Assembly: GCF_001648775.1 (NCBI RefSeq)
Contig: NZ_LVEJ01000016.1
Span: 124,001 to 188,000 of the forward strand
Length of the DNA stretch: 64,000 nucleotides
Source of the DNA: Pseudomonas fluorescens
GTDB taxonomy: Bacteria; Pseudomonadota; Gammaproteobacteria; Pseudomonadales; Pseudomonadaceae
Reading direction: 5' to 3'
Position 1 is the stretch's first letter, and each line of letters begins with the position of its first letter. The position numbers and the translations under genes are program-made. Below the pieces are notes generated by a model, which was not told the DNA's origin, did no database searches, and saw only the letters and a program-made list of their open reading frames with translations. This document shows, one piece after another, positions 22,817 through 31,650 of this stretch.

Positions 22817-24064
22817 ATGACCCAGAACTCCGCCTCCTCCTCCGCTCACGTCGCCATTATCGGCGGTGGCCCTGCCGGCCTGATGGCCGCTGAAGTGCTG
22901 AGCCAGGCTGGAATTCGTGTCGACCTCTATGACGGCATGCCTTCTGTGGGACGCAAATTCCTGCTGGCCGGCGTCGGCGGCATGAACATCACCCACTCCG
23001 AAGCCTACCCGACGTTCCTCTCGCGCTACGCCGAACGCGCACCGCAAATCGCCCCGCTGCTGCGCGGCTTCGACGCCGATGCGTTATGCCAATGGATTCA
23101 TGATCTGGGCATCGAAACCTTTATCGGCAGCTCTGGTCGCGTATTTCCTACCGACATGAAAGCCGCCCCGCTGCTACGCGCATGGCTCAAACGCCTGCGC
23201 GACAGTGGCGTAGTTATCCACACCCGCCACCGCTGGCTCGGTTGGGATGAACACGGCGCGCTGCGCATTGACAGCCCCGAGGGCGAAATCACCGTGAAAC
23301 CCGACGCCACCCTGCTCGCCCTTGGCGGCGGCAGTTGGGCTCGCCTCGGTTCCGACGGCGCTTGGATGCTGCCTCTGGAGCAACGCGGTGTAGGACTGGC
23401 GCCGTTGCAGCCAAGCAATTGCGGCTTCGAGGTGCAGGCCTGGAGCGAATTGATGGTGAGTAAATTCGCCGGCGCGCCGCTGAAAAATATCGCCATCGGT
23501 TTGAACGACGATGTGCCGCGCTTGGGCGAGTGCGTGATCACCGCGACCGGCATTGAAGGCAGCCTGATTTACGCGCTGTCGGCGCCGATTCGGGAGGCGA
23601 TCAATCAGCATGGCGCGGCGCTTATTCACATCGATCTGCTGCCCGACCGGCCTGTGGATAAATTGCAGGCGGCGTTGAGCAAGCCACGCGGTTCGCGTTC
23701 GATGGCCAAGCATTTGCACAGTCAGGTCGGGATTGATGGAGTGAAAGCGGCGCTGTTGCGGGAGTTGACCGATTCGGCGACCTTCGCCGATCCGGCGCTG
23801 TTGGCGCGGGCGATCAAAGCCTTGCCGCTGACTCTGCTCAAAACGCGGCCGTTGGACGAGGCGATCAGCAGTGCCGGGGGCGTGACGTTCGAGGCGATGG
23901 ATGAGCGCCTGATGCTCAAGGCGTTGCCGGGGGTGTTCTGCGCGGGGGAGATGCTCGATTGGGAAGCGCCGACGGGTGGCTATTTGCTGACGGGGTGTTT
24001 TGCCAGCGGGCGGGCGGCTGGGTTGGGGATTGTGCAGTGGCTCAAATCCGCGGCGTCTGCCTGA
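22817..24064 (+). CDS. HI0933/TIGR03862-type flavoprotein
   Basis: The 415-residue FAD-binding protein begins with the Rossmann motif AIIGGGPAGLMAAEVLSQAG. It continues with the HI0933-family motif GRKFLLAGVGGMNITHSE near 58, and ends with FCAGEMLDWEAPTGGYLLTGCF, the second FAD contact. The family (YhiN-like, TIGR03862) has unknown function. The ATG at 22817 is selected because the Rossmann strand then starts near residue 12; upstream frame is encoded by the REP pair. Confidence 0.88.
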   Translation: MTQNSASSSAHVAIIGGGPAGLMAAEVLSQAGIRVDLYDGMPSVGRKFLLAGVGGMNITHSEAYPTFLSRYAERAPQIAPLLRGFDADALCQWIHDLGIETFIGSSGRVFPTDMKAAPLLRAWLKRLRDSGVVIHTRHRWLGWDEHGALRIDSPEGEITVKPDATLLALGGGSWARLGSDGAWMLPLEQRGVGLAPLQPSNCGFEVQAWSELMVSKFAGAPLKNIAIGLNDDVPRLGECVITATGIEGSLIYALSAPIREAINQHGAALIHIDLLPDRPVDKLQAALSKPRGSRSMAKHLHSQVGIDGVKAALLRELTDSATFADPALLARAIKALPLTLLKTRPLDEAISSAGGVTFEAMDERLMLKALPGVFCAGEMLDWEAPTGGYLLTGCFASGRAAGLGIVQWLKSAASA

Positions 24065-24065
24065 A

Positions 24066-24383
24066 CCCTCACCCCAGCCCTCTCCCAGAGGGAGAGGGAG
24101 CCGACCGAGGTGTCTGACGTCATCCATCGACCTGAAGGACCGAGTCGATTATGGATTCGGCAAAGCACTTTCAGTAGGGCTGGCCGAGGTGTCTGACGTC
24201 ATCCATCGACCTGAAACACCGAGTCGATTATGGATTTTGTCAGCCGACCGAGGTGTCTGCTGTCATGCATCGACCTGAAAGACTGAGCCGATTGTGGATT
24301 CACAACAGTCGGACCAGGTCGGCGTAATTCCGAATATCCCCCAATCAGTCCCCTCTCCCCCTGGGAGAGGGTTAGGGTGAGGG
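24066..24383. mobile_element. MITE-like element with 33-bp inverted ends and three internal direct repeats
   Basis: Both ends start CCCTCACCC when read inward; ends 24066-24098 and 24351-24383 are inverted copies with about three mismatches, each holding a CTCTCCC/GGGAGAG hairpin. Inside, a unit of about 54 bp starting CCGAGGTGTCTG and ending GATTATGGATT occurs three times (24105, 24184, 24248; spacings 79 and 64). Each unit has an ATCGAC/GTCGAT stem. There is no open frame of note. It fills the whole gap between the convergent flavoprotein and rhlE genes. Confidence 0.75.
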
Positions 24384-24393
24384 GCTTTTGACT

Positions 24394-25731
24394 TTAAGGC
24401 TTACGCTTGCGAGGTCCAGTGTTAAACACCGGCACTTTACGCACAGGCTTGATCGATGGCTCCGGCGCCTGCGTCTCGCCACTGTCCACCCACTTGCCCA
24501 GATTACGCTTGCCGCCACCGCCAGAAGCTTTCGGCTTCTTCGGTTTCTTCGGCTTCTTGATCACCTGACCACTGGCGTCGGTATCCGGCACGCGGTGCTC
24601 AGGTTCGAAATCCGGTTCGTTCTGACGCTTCAAGGTCTGCCGCGTCAGCATCTCGATCGCCGACAACATGTTCACTTCATCCGCACAAACCAACGAGATC
24701 GCCTCACCGGTCGCGCCCGCTCGGCCGGTACGACCAATGCGGTGGATGTAGTCTTCAGCCACGATTGGCAGATCAAAGTTGATCACCAACGGCAAGTCTT
24801 CGATATCCAGTCCCCGCGCTGCAACGTCGGTTGCGACCAGAATCTGCACTTCACTGAGTTTGAAACGATCCAGCGCGCGCTGACGGGTTGCCTGCGGCTT
24901 GTCGCCGTGGATACCGTCGGCATTCACACCGAGGCCCTGAAGTTTTTCCACCAGCGCATCGACACCATTACGGGTCTTGGCGAACACCAGCACCTGCTTC
25001 CACTTGTTCTTGCGCATCAGGTGCACAAACAGTTCGGCCTTGCGCTTCTTATCCACCGTCACGATCCACTGCTTGACCGTATTGGCGGCGACGTTGCGCG
25101 GGCTGACTTCAACGCTCAGCGGATCGTTGAGCATTTGCCCGGCCAGCAGGCGGATATCATCGGAAAAGGTCGCGGAGAACAGCAGGGTCTGGCGCTTTTT
25201 CGGCAGCATGCGGTAAATGTTCGCCAGCTCTTCGGAGAAGCCCAGGTCGAGCATACGGTCGGCTTCATCCAGCACCAGAGTCTGCAACTGATCGAGTTTC
25301 AGCGCGTTCTGGCGGAACAGGTCGATCAGGCGACCCGGCGTGGCGACCAGCACATCGACGCCGCCGCGCAGCTTCATCATCTGCGGATTGATGCTGACAC
25401 CGCCGTAAACCGCATAAGTGCGCAGCGGCAGGTTTTCGGCGTACTGGCGCACAGACTCATGAACCTGCTCGGCCAGCTCACGGGTCGGCACCAGAATCAG
25501 CGCACGCGCCGAATTGGCAGCGACTTTCGGCCCTTCCATGCTCAGCAACTGCAGCAGCGGCAAGGCGAAACCGGCGGTCTTGCCGGTGCCGGTCTGGGCG
25601 GCAGCCATCAGGTCACGACCCGCCAGCACGGCCGGAATGGCTTGCGCCTGAACCGGCGTCGGGGTCTGGTAGCCGAGCGTCTCGAGGGAGCGCAGCAAGG
25701 GTTCGATCAGGCCAAGGGTGGCGAAAGTCAT
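24394..25731 (-). CDS. rhlE: DEAD-box ATP-dependent RNA helicase, RhlE type
   Basis: The 445-residue helicase has the Q motif with TPVQAQAIP near 25-33, Walker A AQTGTGKT at 45-52, VPTRELAEQ, DEAD at 155-158, SAT at 186-188 and HRIGRTGRAG near 335. The C-terminal 70 residues are basic and repetitive (KKPKKPKKPK), as in RhlE proteins that contact RNA. It likely remodels ribosomal precursors and degradosome substrates. The ATG at 25731 places the Q motif at its usual distance; the in-frame start at 25767 has no ribosome site. Confidence 0.9.
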   Translation of the reverse strand: MTFATLGLIEPLLRSLETLGYQTPTPVQAQAIPAVLAGRDLMAAAQTGTGKTAGFALPLLQLLSMEGPKVAANSARALILVPTRELAEQVHESVRQYAENLPLRTYAVYGGVSINPQMMKLRGGVDVLVATPGRLIDLFRQNALKLDQLQTLVLDEADRMLDLGFSEELANIYRMLPKKRQTLLFSATFSDDIRLLAGQMLNDPLSVEVSPRNVAANTVKQWIVTVDKKRKAELFVHLMRKNKWKQVLVFAKTRNGVDALVEKLQGLGVNADGIHGDKPQATRQRALDRFKLSEVQILVATDVAARGLDIEDLPLVINFDLPIVAEDYIHRIGRTGRAGATGEAISLVCADEVNMLSAIEMLTRQTLKRQNEPDFEPEHRVPDTDASGQVIKKPKKPKKPKASGGGGKRNLGKWVDSGETQAPEPSIKPVRKVPVFNTGPRKRKP

Positions 25732-25783
25732 GGGAGTACCGTAGGAAAAAATGACGCGGGCATGCAATGCCGCGCAGTTTACC

Positions 25784-26719
25784 CTAATTCGTACGCTGTT
25801 CTTCGCGAACGGCTGTCGGCGCTACGATCGGCGGCTGTGAAGGACGGCGCCACTGCGGCAGCCCGATCAACACCACAGCGCTGATGATCACCAGCATCGC
25901 CAGCGCTTCCTCGATCCCGATGGTCTCGCCGACAAACACAATCCCCAGCAACACCGCGACCGCCGGGTTGACGTAGGCATAACTGGTCGCTGCCGCTGGA
26001 CGCACGTGCTTGAGCAAATACATATAAGAGTTGAAGGCGATGATCGATCCAAAGAAGATCAGGTACGCCAGCGCCAGCCAGCCTTCAACTGGCGGCATTG
26101 CTTGCAGACGCTCGCCACTGACGGCGCTGCCGATCAGCAGCACCACACCGCCGACCAGCATTTCCACGGCACTGGCCATGGCGCCCTGCGGCAACGGCAA
26201 ATGTCTGCTCCACACCGAACCGAACGCCCAGGCTGCCGCCGCGAAAATCAGCAACGCCGCGCCCATCGGACTCGATTGCAGGTTGGAGCCCATGTTGAGC
26301 ATGGCAATACCGACAATCCCCAACGCCACACCGGCCCACTCCAGACGCGTATTGCGCGCGCCCCAGAAATATCCGCACAGCAGCGTGAACAAAGGCACGG
26401 TCGCCACCGCCAACGCCGCTACACCAGAAGCCACGCCGGTGTGCTCGGCCACACTCACCGCGCCGTTACCGAAACTGAGCAGCAAAATCCCGATGATCCC
26501 CGCCGCTTTCCATTGCGCCCAGGTCGGCGCCGGTGCCCCGCGCCAGCGCAGGAAGGCGTACATCAACGTGCCAGCGATCACGAAGCGCACACCGCCAAGC
26601 ATCAGCGGTGGCCAGTATTCGACGCCGATGCGGATCACCAGATAGGTCGATCCCCAAATCACGTACAACGCAAAAAACGCGGCGATCAGCGGCAAGGAAA
26701 AACGGCGCAAGGCAGGCAT
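25784..26719 (-). CDS. DMT superfamily exporter, YedA-like
   Basis: The 311-residue membrane protein has ten helices in two EamA repeats. Diagnostic pieces are ALYVIWGSTYLVIRIGVEYWPP, SVAEHTGVASGVAALAVATVPL and LKHVRPAAATSYAYVNPAVAVLLG, all typical of the YedA group of drug/metabolite exporters. Start ATG 26719 follows the Pseudomonas family N terminus MPALRR. It is divergent from an Lrp-type gene, which may control it in response to an amino acid. Substrate unknown. Confidence 0.85.
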   Translation of the reverse strand: MPALRRFSLPLIAAFFALYVIWGSTYLVIRIGVEYWPPLMLGGVRFVIAGTLMYAFLRWRGAPAPTWAQWKAAGIIGILLLSFGNGAVSVAEHTGVASGVAALAVATVPLFTLLCGYFWGARNTRLEWAGVALGIVGIAMLNMGSNLQSSPMGAALLIFAAAAWAFGSVWSRHLPLPQGAMASAVEMLVGGVVLLIGSAVSGERLQAMPPVEGWLALAYLIFFGSIIAFNSYMYLLKHVRPAAATSYAYVNPAVAVLLGIVFVGETIGIEEALAMLVIISAVVLIGLPQWRRPSQPPIVAPTAVREEQRTN

Positions 26720-26882
26720 GGGCAGCTCAAATATCAGGCTCTCGGGATTAGTTATTCTAGAAAGGCTTGCGGGCAAAAATAAGTTACAAAACCTGTTTAT
26801 AGCGCCGGTACACTTTAGAAATCACGGAGATCGGTGGAATAAACCACGATTTCGAAAGTCTGGCATTTTCAGGAGTCCGGCC

Positions 26883-27338
26883 TTGGACAAATACGACCGC
26901 ATGCTGCTCAGCGCCCTGCTGGAAAACGGCCGCGCGTCCTACGCCGACCTCGCGCGCAAAGTGAACCTCTCCGCCCCGGCCGTCGCCGAACGCGTGGCCA
27001 AGCTTGAGGCAGCCGGGGTGATCACCGGATATGAGGCAAAAATCGACCTGTCGAAAATCGGCCTGCCGATCCAGTGCATGATCGAATTGCGCCTGCATCA
27101 GAACGGCAGTCAGAAGGTCTACGACGAGCTGGTGAAAATCCCGCAACTGACCGAGTGCTTTCGAGTGACGGGCGATCCGTGCGTGATGATGAAGGCCGCG
27201 GTGGGATCGATGACGGAGCTGGAGGAGTTGATCAATCGCGTGGCGAAGTTTGGCTTCAGCAAGACGTCTATTGTGCTGTCGAGTGCGATCGAGAAGCGCG
27301 TGCCGTTAGGCCAGATCGAAGGCAACGGCAAATCCTGA
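26883..27338 (+). CDS. Lrp/AsnC family transcriptional regulator
   Basis: The 151-residue protein has an N-terminal helix-turn-helix (YDRMLLSALLENGRASYADLARKVNLSAPAVAERVAKLEAAGVI) and a C-terminal RAM ligand domain (PIQCMIELRL ... FRVTGDPCVMMKAAV). The start is the TTG at 26883: AGGAG lies seven bases upstream and no ATG exists before the helix-turn-helix. It is divergent from the YedA-like exporter; Lrp-type regulators of amino acid exporters are often arranged this way. Confidence 0.87.
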   Translation: MDKYDRMLLSALLENGRASYADLARKVNLSAPAVAERVAKLEAAGVITGYEAKIDLSKIGLPIQCMIELRLHQNGSQKVYDELVKIPQLTECFRVTGDPCVMMKAAVGSMTELEELINRVAKFGFSKTSIVLSSAIEKRVPLGQIEGNGKS

Positions 27339-27354
27339 AGACGATGATTCCCCC

Positions 27355-27446
27355 TGTGGGAGCGAGCCTGCTCGCGAATACGGTTTTTCATTCAACATTG
27401 ATGTTGTCTGATACACCGCTTTCGCGAGCAGGCTCGCTCCCACAGG
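27355..27446. repeat. Paired REP element, inward layout
   Basis: Inverted REP copies of the GAGCCTGCTC type. Its spacer (TTCATTCAACATTGATG...) is nearly the same as that of the pair at 47379, suggesting a recent common origin. Confidence 0.9.
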
Positions 27447-27466
27447 GGTTTTGTACTGGGTTCAGG

Positions 27467-28072
27467 TCAGCGGTAGCGCTGCAAATGCTCGGTGACTTTC
27501 GCGGCCGGGACTTTCTGCAATTTGCACAGCAGCTCATGCGACAGCTCGCTGACGCCGTGCTTGCGGCGCAACTCCTCCGCCAGATGCGCCATCAGATTCG
27601 CCGCCATCTCCGCATCCGCCATCGCCCGGTGAGCCTGCCCCGTGTGCGGCAAACGCGCAAAAGTGGTCAGCGTACCGAGCTTGTGATTCGGCGCCGCAGG
27701 CATCAACCGGCGCGCCAGTAACAACGAACAGGCAAAGTTCTGCAACCGCGTGCGTTTGATCCGCCCCAGTTCAAAGTCCCAGAACTTCTGGTCAAACGAG
27801 GCGTTGTGCGCCACCAGCGGCGTGCAGCCGACAAACTCGTTGACCTCGTTCATCACCTGTTCGGCCGGCGGCGCGGTACGCAGCATGGCGTTGCTGATGC
27901 CGGTCAGTTGTTCGATGAATGCGGGGACGCGCACGCCAGCGTTCATCAGGCTCTGGTAACGCTCGACGATGCGGCCGTTTTCCAGCATGACCACGGCGAT
28001 TTCCGTGGCGCGGCAGCTGCTGTTCGGCGAGAGGCCGGTGGTTTCAAAGTCGATGACTGCAATGCGTTCCAA
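27467..28072 (-). CDS. 3'-5' exonuclease, DnaQ/DEDDh type
   Basis: The product has about 201 residues with the DEDDh exonuclease motifs: IAVIDFETTGLSP (ExoI Asp, Glu), VAHNASFDQKF (ExoII Asp) and HRAMADAEMAA (ExoIII His, Asp). It is a stand-alone DNA or RNA 3'-5' exonuclease related to the PolIII epsilon subunit but without its polymerase-binding tail. The start is uncertain: a TTG at 28072 with GGAG 11 bases upstream gives the family N terminus (L/M)ERIAVIDF; an alternative TTG at 28093 has a weaker ribosome site. It follows the LabA-like gene closely. Confidence 0.85.
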   Translation of the reverse strand: MERIAVIDFETTGLSPNSSCRATEIAVVMLENGRIVERYQSLMNAGVRVPAFIEQLTGISNAMLRTAPPAEQVMNEVNEFVGCTPLVAHNASFDQKFWDFELGRIKRTRLQNFACSLLLARRLMPAAPNHKLGTLTTFARLPHTGQAHRAMADAEMAANLMAHLAEELRRKHGVSELSHELLCKLQKVPAAKVTEHLQRYR

Positions 28073-28107
28073 ACCGGGTTCAACTCCGTACAAATCAAAT
28101 TTTCTGC

Positions 28108-28587
28108 TTAATTCTTCAGCAGCAGCGCGCCTTCGATCGGCACGTAACGGCTGGCGGCGCGGATCAGCGAATTGGCGGTCAGGCCCGGCACGCCGTAGGC
28201 GACTGCTTGTACGCCGTGCTTGCTGATGATGCGCTCCAGTAGCATGTCGAAATCACCGTCACCGGAGGCCAGGACGATTTCGTCGACGTGGTCGGCGGCG
28301 TCCATGATGTCGAGGGTGATGCCGACGTCCCAGTCGCCCTTGGCCGAGCCGTCGCTGCGCTGGATGTAGGGCTTGAGCTTCACGGTGAAACCGAGGTTGC
28401 GCAGGATCTGCTGGAACTGCTGCTGCTTGCTGTCGCCACGGTCGATCGCGTAGGCGTAAGCCTCGACGATCTGCCCGTCCTTACTGATGTCGGCCCACAA
28501 TGCGGCGTAGTTGAAGTGACAACCATAGGCCTGACGCACGGTGTAGTAGAGGTTCTGCACGTCGGCGAACACTGCGATTTTTTTCAC
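28108..28587 (-). CDS. LabA/DUF88-like NYN-domain protein
   Basis: The 159-residue protein is an NYN (PIN-like) domain. Acidic residues in VFADVQNLYY, GDWDVGITLDIMDAA and LASGDGDFDML form the expected metal site of this RNase-like fold. Ending VPIEGALLLKN is typical of the LabA group. Function in Pseudomonas is not known; NYN proteins are suspected ribonucleases. It lies just upstream of the exonuclease on the same strand (15-35 bp gap), so both may act in nucleic-acid turnover. Confidence 0.85.
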   Translation of the reverse strand: MKKIAVFADVQNLYYTVRQAYGCHFNYAALWADISKDGQIVEAYAYAIDRGDSKQQQFQQILRNLGFTVKLKPYIQRSDGSAKGDWDVGITLDIMDAADHVDEIVLASGDGDFDMLLERIISKHGVQAVAYGVPGLTANSLIRAASRYVPIEGALLLKN

Positions 28588-28672
28588 CGGAGTTCCTGTG
28601 GGCGCGCAAGCGCACGAAGCGGGATCGGGCGCGGGGCCCGAAAAAGGCGCTCAGTATGCCAGTAAAAACCAC

Positions 28673-28773
28673 TGTGGCGAGGGGGCTTGCCCCCGTTGGG
28701 TTGCGTAGCGACCCCATCTTTTCAAAGAAAGGCCTGCTGCGCAGTCCAACGGGAGCAAGCTCCCTCGCCACAG
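28673..28773. repeat. Paired REP element of a different class
   Basis: GTGGCGAGGGGGCTTGCCCCCGTTGGG and an inverted partner ending CAACGGGAGCAAGCTCCCTCGCCAC (in parts) flank GCGTAGCGAC and GCTGCGCAG arms. This is the GGCGAGGG-type REP class, the only paired copy in the window. Confidence 0.85.
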
Positions 28774-28803
28774 TGTTTGTGTTGCCTGGTGATTGACCGT
28801 TGG

Positions 28804-29565
28804 TCAGACGAAGGAATCGTCGTCATCGAAGAACGATGAGTTGTCGTCGCTGCTGTAGTCAGTGTCGGTGAATCCGCCCTGGTCGTTGCCAGAGAAGCCG
28901 TTATCGGCCACACGCTGATCATCGCCCCAGCCATTGTTGCTCTGGTCAGCGACCTGCGCCGGCTCTTCCTTGATCACTTCAACGATTTCTTCCGGCTGCT
29001 GATTGTGATGGAACAGGCTGCTGATGCCCTGCGCCAGCATCACGCCACCGGCGACACCGGCGGCGGTTTTCAAGGCGCCACCAAGGAAACTGCTGCCCGC
29101 TGCCGGAGCCGCTTGCTGAGCGTAATTAGGCGGTGTTGCGCCGAAGTTCTGTTGTGGTGCTGGAGCGCCGAAGTTCTGCTGCGGGGCCGGTTCACGCCAG
29201 CCGCCAGTCGACGCCGGGGCGGCACTTTGGGTCGGCGCCGGACGCGAACTGCCACCAAAAATGCTCGACAGGAAACCACCGCCGCCGCTGGATGCCGGCG
29301 CGGCACTCTGCGCCTTGGCCGATTGCAACTCGGCCTGCAAACGCTGGACTTGCTGAGTCAGTTGTTTGTTCTGCTCATCGAGGCTCTTGAGCGCCGCCTC
29401 TTGCACCAGAATCGCCTGGGTCATGAAATAACCTGCCGCCGGTTGGCGCGTCAGGTGTTCCTTGATCCGCGTTTCAGCCTGGGCGTCGCGCGGGGCTGCC
29501 TCCGTTTCGGCCTGTTGCAGCCGGGAAAACAGTCCATCGATCAGGGTTTGCTCTTCGCTGTTCAT
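28804..29565 (-). CDS. DUF2076 family periplasmic ligand-binding-sensor-like protein
   Basis: The 253-residue protein matches DUF2076: MNSEEQTLIDGLFSRLQQAE at the start, a coiled coil at about 65-95 (LKSLDEQNKQLTQQVQRLQAEL), a GGGFLSSIFGG motif near 113, a Pro/Gln/Ala-rich stretch containing PAPQQNFGAP repeats, a GGVMLAQGISSLFHH hydrophobic segment and an acidic Asp/Ser tail (DDDDSFV). Function is unknown. No signal peptide is evident. Confidence 0.8.
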   Translation of the reverse strand: MNSEEQTLIDGLFSRLQQAETEAAPRDAQAETRIKEHLTRQPAAGYFMTQAILVQEAALKSLDEQNKQLTQQVQRLQAELQSAKAQSAAPASSGGGGFLSSIFGGSSRPAPTQSAAPASTGGWREPAPQQNFGAPAPQQNFGATPPNYAQQAAPAAGSSFLGGALKTAAGVAGGVMLAQGISSLFHHNQQPEEIVEVIKEEPAQVADQSNNGWGDDQRVADNGFSGNDQGGFTDTDYSSDDNSSFFDDDDSFV

Positions 29566-29743
29566 GGCGACCTCGTAGATTGCCGGGGATAACGTTGCCC
29601 TCGTCCACGTTGGCCGAGGTGCTCTCCTGTAATGGAGGCGGTGACAAAACGTTTCAATGACCTTTACCGAATGTTTACGTTTGTGTCGCGCCAGCCATCA
29701 TCGGTTAAAGTGAGCCACTGTTTTCGACCTGCGATACCGACCG

Positions 29744-30418
29744 ATGAATGCCCTCGAAGTACTGCGCGACTCTCTGTATTTTTTCAAACGCCATTTGGGC
29801 AGCATCGTGCAGTTGTGCCTGCCGCTGGTGATTTTCGAAGCGTTTTTGCAACAAGTGGTCGACCACGCCAGCGGGCCGGAAAACATCTCGGCGATCAGTA
29901 TCGTCGTCGGTCTGCTGGTGTATCCGCTGTACACCGCCGCCCTGATCCTGTTCCTCGATGCGCGCAGCCGTGGCGAGGCGCCGCGCAACCGTGATCTATT
30001 GGCGATGGCCGCCACCCTGTGGCCACGTTTCGCCCTGCTCACGGCGCTGAACACCTTGCTGATTCTGTTGGGCCTGTCGCTGTATTTCCTTCCGGGTCTG
30101 ATGTTGATGGTCATGCTCGCGTTCGGCGAATACCTGCTGGTGCTGCGCGGCATGGGACCGTTGCAGGCCATGAAAGAAAGCCTGCGCCTGACCCGCGGGC
30201 ACTTCTGGCGGATCCTGCTGTGCATTCTCTGCGTGATGACGCCGCTGTGGTTGCTCAAAGGCGCGACGCTGGCGGTCTACCCCGAACCGCAGAATCCTGT
30301 GATCGCGATATTGATCGACAGCGCTCACAGCTTCCTGCAACTGTTCACCAGCGTGGTGCTGTTTCGCCTGTTCATGCTGATCAGTGAATTGCCCGACAAG
30401 CGTGATGGCGCACGCTGA
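29744..30418 (+). CDS. YciC/UPF0259-like inner-membrane protein
   Basis: The 224-residue protein has five or six hydrophobic segments: 20-37, 52-75, 92-125, 155-175 and 190-212. The pattern ALEVLRDSLYFFKRHL ... GMGPLQAMKESLRLTRGHFWRIL resembles the YciC family, where the last segment is a conserved cytoplasmic helix. Function of the family is unknown, with envelope roles suspected. The ATG at 29744 is the only good start. Confidence 0.75.
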   Translation: MNALEVLRDSLYFFKRHLGSIVQLCLPLVIFEAFLQQVVDHASGPENISAISIVVGLLVYPLYTAALILFLDARSRGEAPRNRDLLAMAATLWPRFALLTALNTLLILLGLSLYFLPGLMLMVMLAFGEYLLVLRGMGPLQAMKESLRLTRGHFWRILLCILCVMTPLWLLKGATLAVYPEPQNPVIAILIDSAHSFLQLFTSVVLFRLFMLISELPDKRDGAR

Positions 30419-30493
30419 CCGCTCTGCGCTTGGGCTTCGCGCCCGCGCTCAGGTATGCTCGGGGCCACTTTCTGTAACGCTATAAGTCGAGCC

Positions 30494-31573
30494 ATGACCC
30501 GCCTACTGCGCTACACCCTGTTGCTCGTTGTGCTCGCCATCGTGCTGATCGGCGGGCTGATGTTCAGCCTGACCTGGCGCCCCGACGCCCGCGAAACCCT
30601 GCCGGTCAGTTGCACCGCCACCGCGCCGACGCTGGTGCCCGGGCAAGCGCTGAAGGTCATGACCTGGAACGTGCAGTTTCTGGCCGGCAAGCGTTACGTG
30701 TTCTGGAATGATCTGGCTCAGGGCGATGATGAAGCGCCGACGCCGGAAGACATGGCCTTCAGCCTCGACGAAGTGGCGCGGGTGATCCGCGACGAACAGC
30801 CCGATATGGTGCTGTTGCAGGAACTCGATGACGGCGCCAAGGCCAGCGACTATCAGGACCAGCTCAAACTGTTGCAGGAACGCGTCGCCGATCTGTACCC
30901 GTGCAGTGCCAGCGCTTTCGACTGGAAAGCCGACTTCGTCCCTGATCGGCATATCTTCGGCAGCGTCGGCCGACAACTGGCGACCCTGAGCCGCTACCGC
31001 ATCGAGCACGCCGAACGCCTGCAATTGCCGGTGGCCTCCGCGAATATCATCAGTCGTCAATTCCAGCCAAAAGACGCCCTGCTCGCGACCAAACTGCCCT
31101 TGAGCGATGGCGGCCAACTGACTGTGTTCAATACGCACCTTGAGCGCGCCAGCCAACCGGATGACACCGCGCAGGCACAAGTGAGCGCCGTGGCCAAAGT
31201 GCTCGACAAGTACGAGAGCCAAGGCCTGCCGTGGCTGATCGCCGGCGACTTCAATCTGTTGCCGCTTGGCCAGTACCACCGCCTGCCGGCCGAACAGCGC
31301 ACGCCCTACTCCGCCGACAGCGAACTGCATCTGCTGTGGGACAAATACCCGATGATCCCGACCAACAACGAAGCCAGCGGCATCGACCGTGCGCAGTGGC
31401 TGACCCACTATCCCAACGACCCCGGCCTGAATGGCCCGGACCGCACGGTCGATTACCTGTTCTACAGCCCGAAGATCAAACGGGTCGAAGCGACGGTGCG
31501 CCAGGACGATACCCTGCGCATCTCCGATCATCTGCCGGTGATCGCGCGCTTCCTGTTGCCGGCGGCGCCCTAG
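30494..31573 (+). CDS. Endonuclease/exonuclease/phosphatase family protein, membrane-anchored
   Basis: The 359-residue protein has one N-terminal transmembrane helix (about 6-28) then an EEP domain. Catalytic motifs are KVMTWNVQFL (Asn), MVLLQELDDG (Glu), WLIAGDFNLLP (Asp, Asn), RTVDYLFYSP (Asp) and ISDHLPVIARF (Asp, His). EEP enzymes cut phosphodiester or phosphomonoester bonds in nucleic acids, lipids or inositol phosphates. The helix suggests a periplasmic, membrane-bound hydrolase. The start at 30494 fits the helix at the N terminus. Followed 77 bp later by a glycosyltransferase-like gene. Confidence 0.83.
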   Translation: MTRLLRYTLLLVVLAIVLIGGLMFSLTWRPDARETLPVSCTATAPTLVPGQALKVMTWNVQFLAGKRYVFWNDLAQGDDEAPTPEDMAFSLDEVARVIRDEQPDMVLLQELDDGAKASDYQDQLKLLQERVADLYPCSASAFDWKADFVPDRHIFGSVGRQLATLSRYRIEHAERLQLPVASANIISRQFQPKDALLATKLPLSDGGQLTVFNTHLERASQPDDTAQAQVSAVAKVLDKYESQGLPWLIAGDFNLLPLGQYHRLPAEQRTPYSADSELHLLWDKYPMIPTNNEASGIDRAQWLTHYPNDPGLNGPDRTVDYLFYSPKIKRVEATVRQDDTLRISDHLPVIARFLLPAAP

Positions 31574-31650
31574 CGACGGACGTGCGCAAACTGTCGGGCC
31601 AGCCCCACCGAACATGGCGTCAGCCGCCGAATTGAAGAAATGGAACTCGC

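Noticed and set aside
24105..24300. Three direct repeats that might look like a small CRISPR array
   Set aside because: Repeat unit is too long (about 54 bp), spacers are short and unequal, copies diverge, and there are no cas genes. It belongs to the MITE-like element.
24388..25884. 498-codon open frame opposite rhlE
   Set aside because: Shadow of the helicase gene, low-complexity composition.
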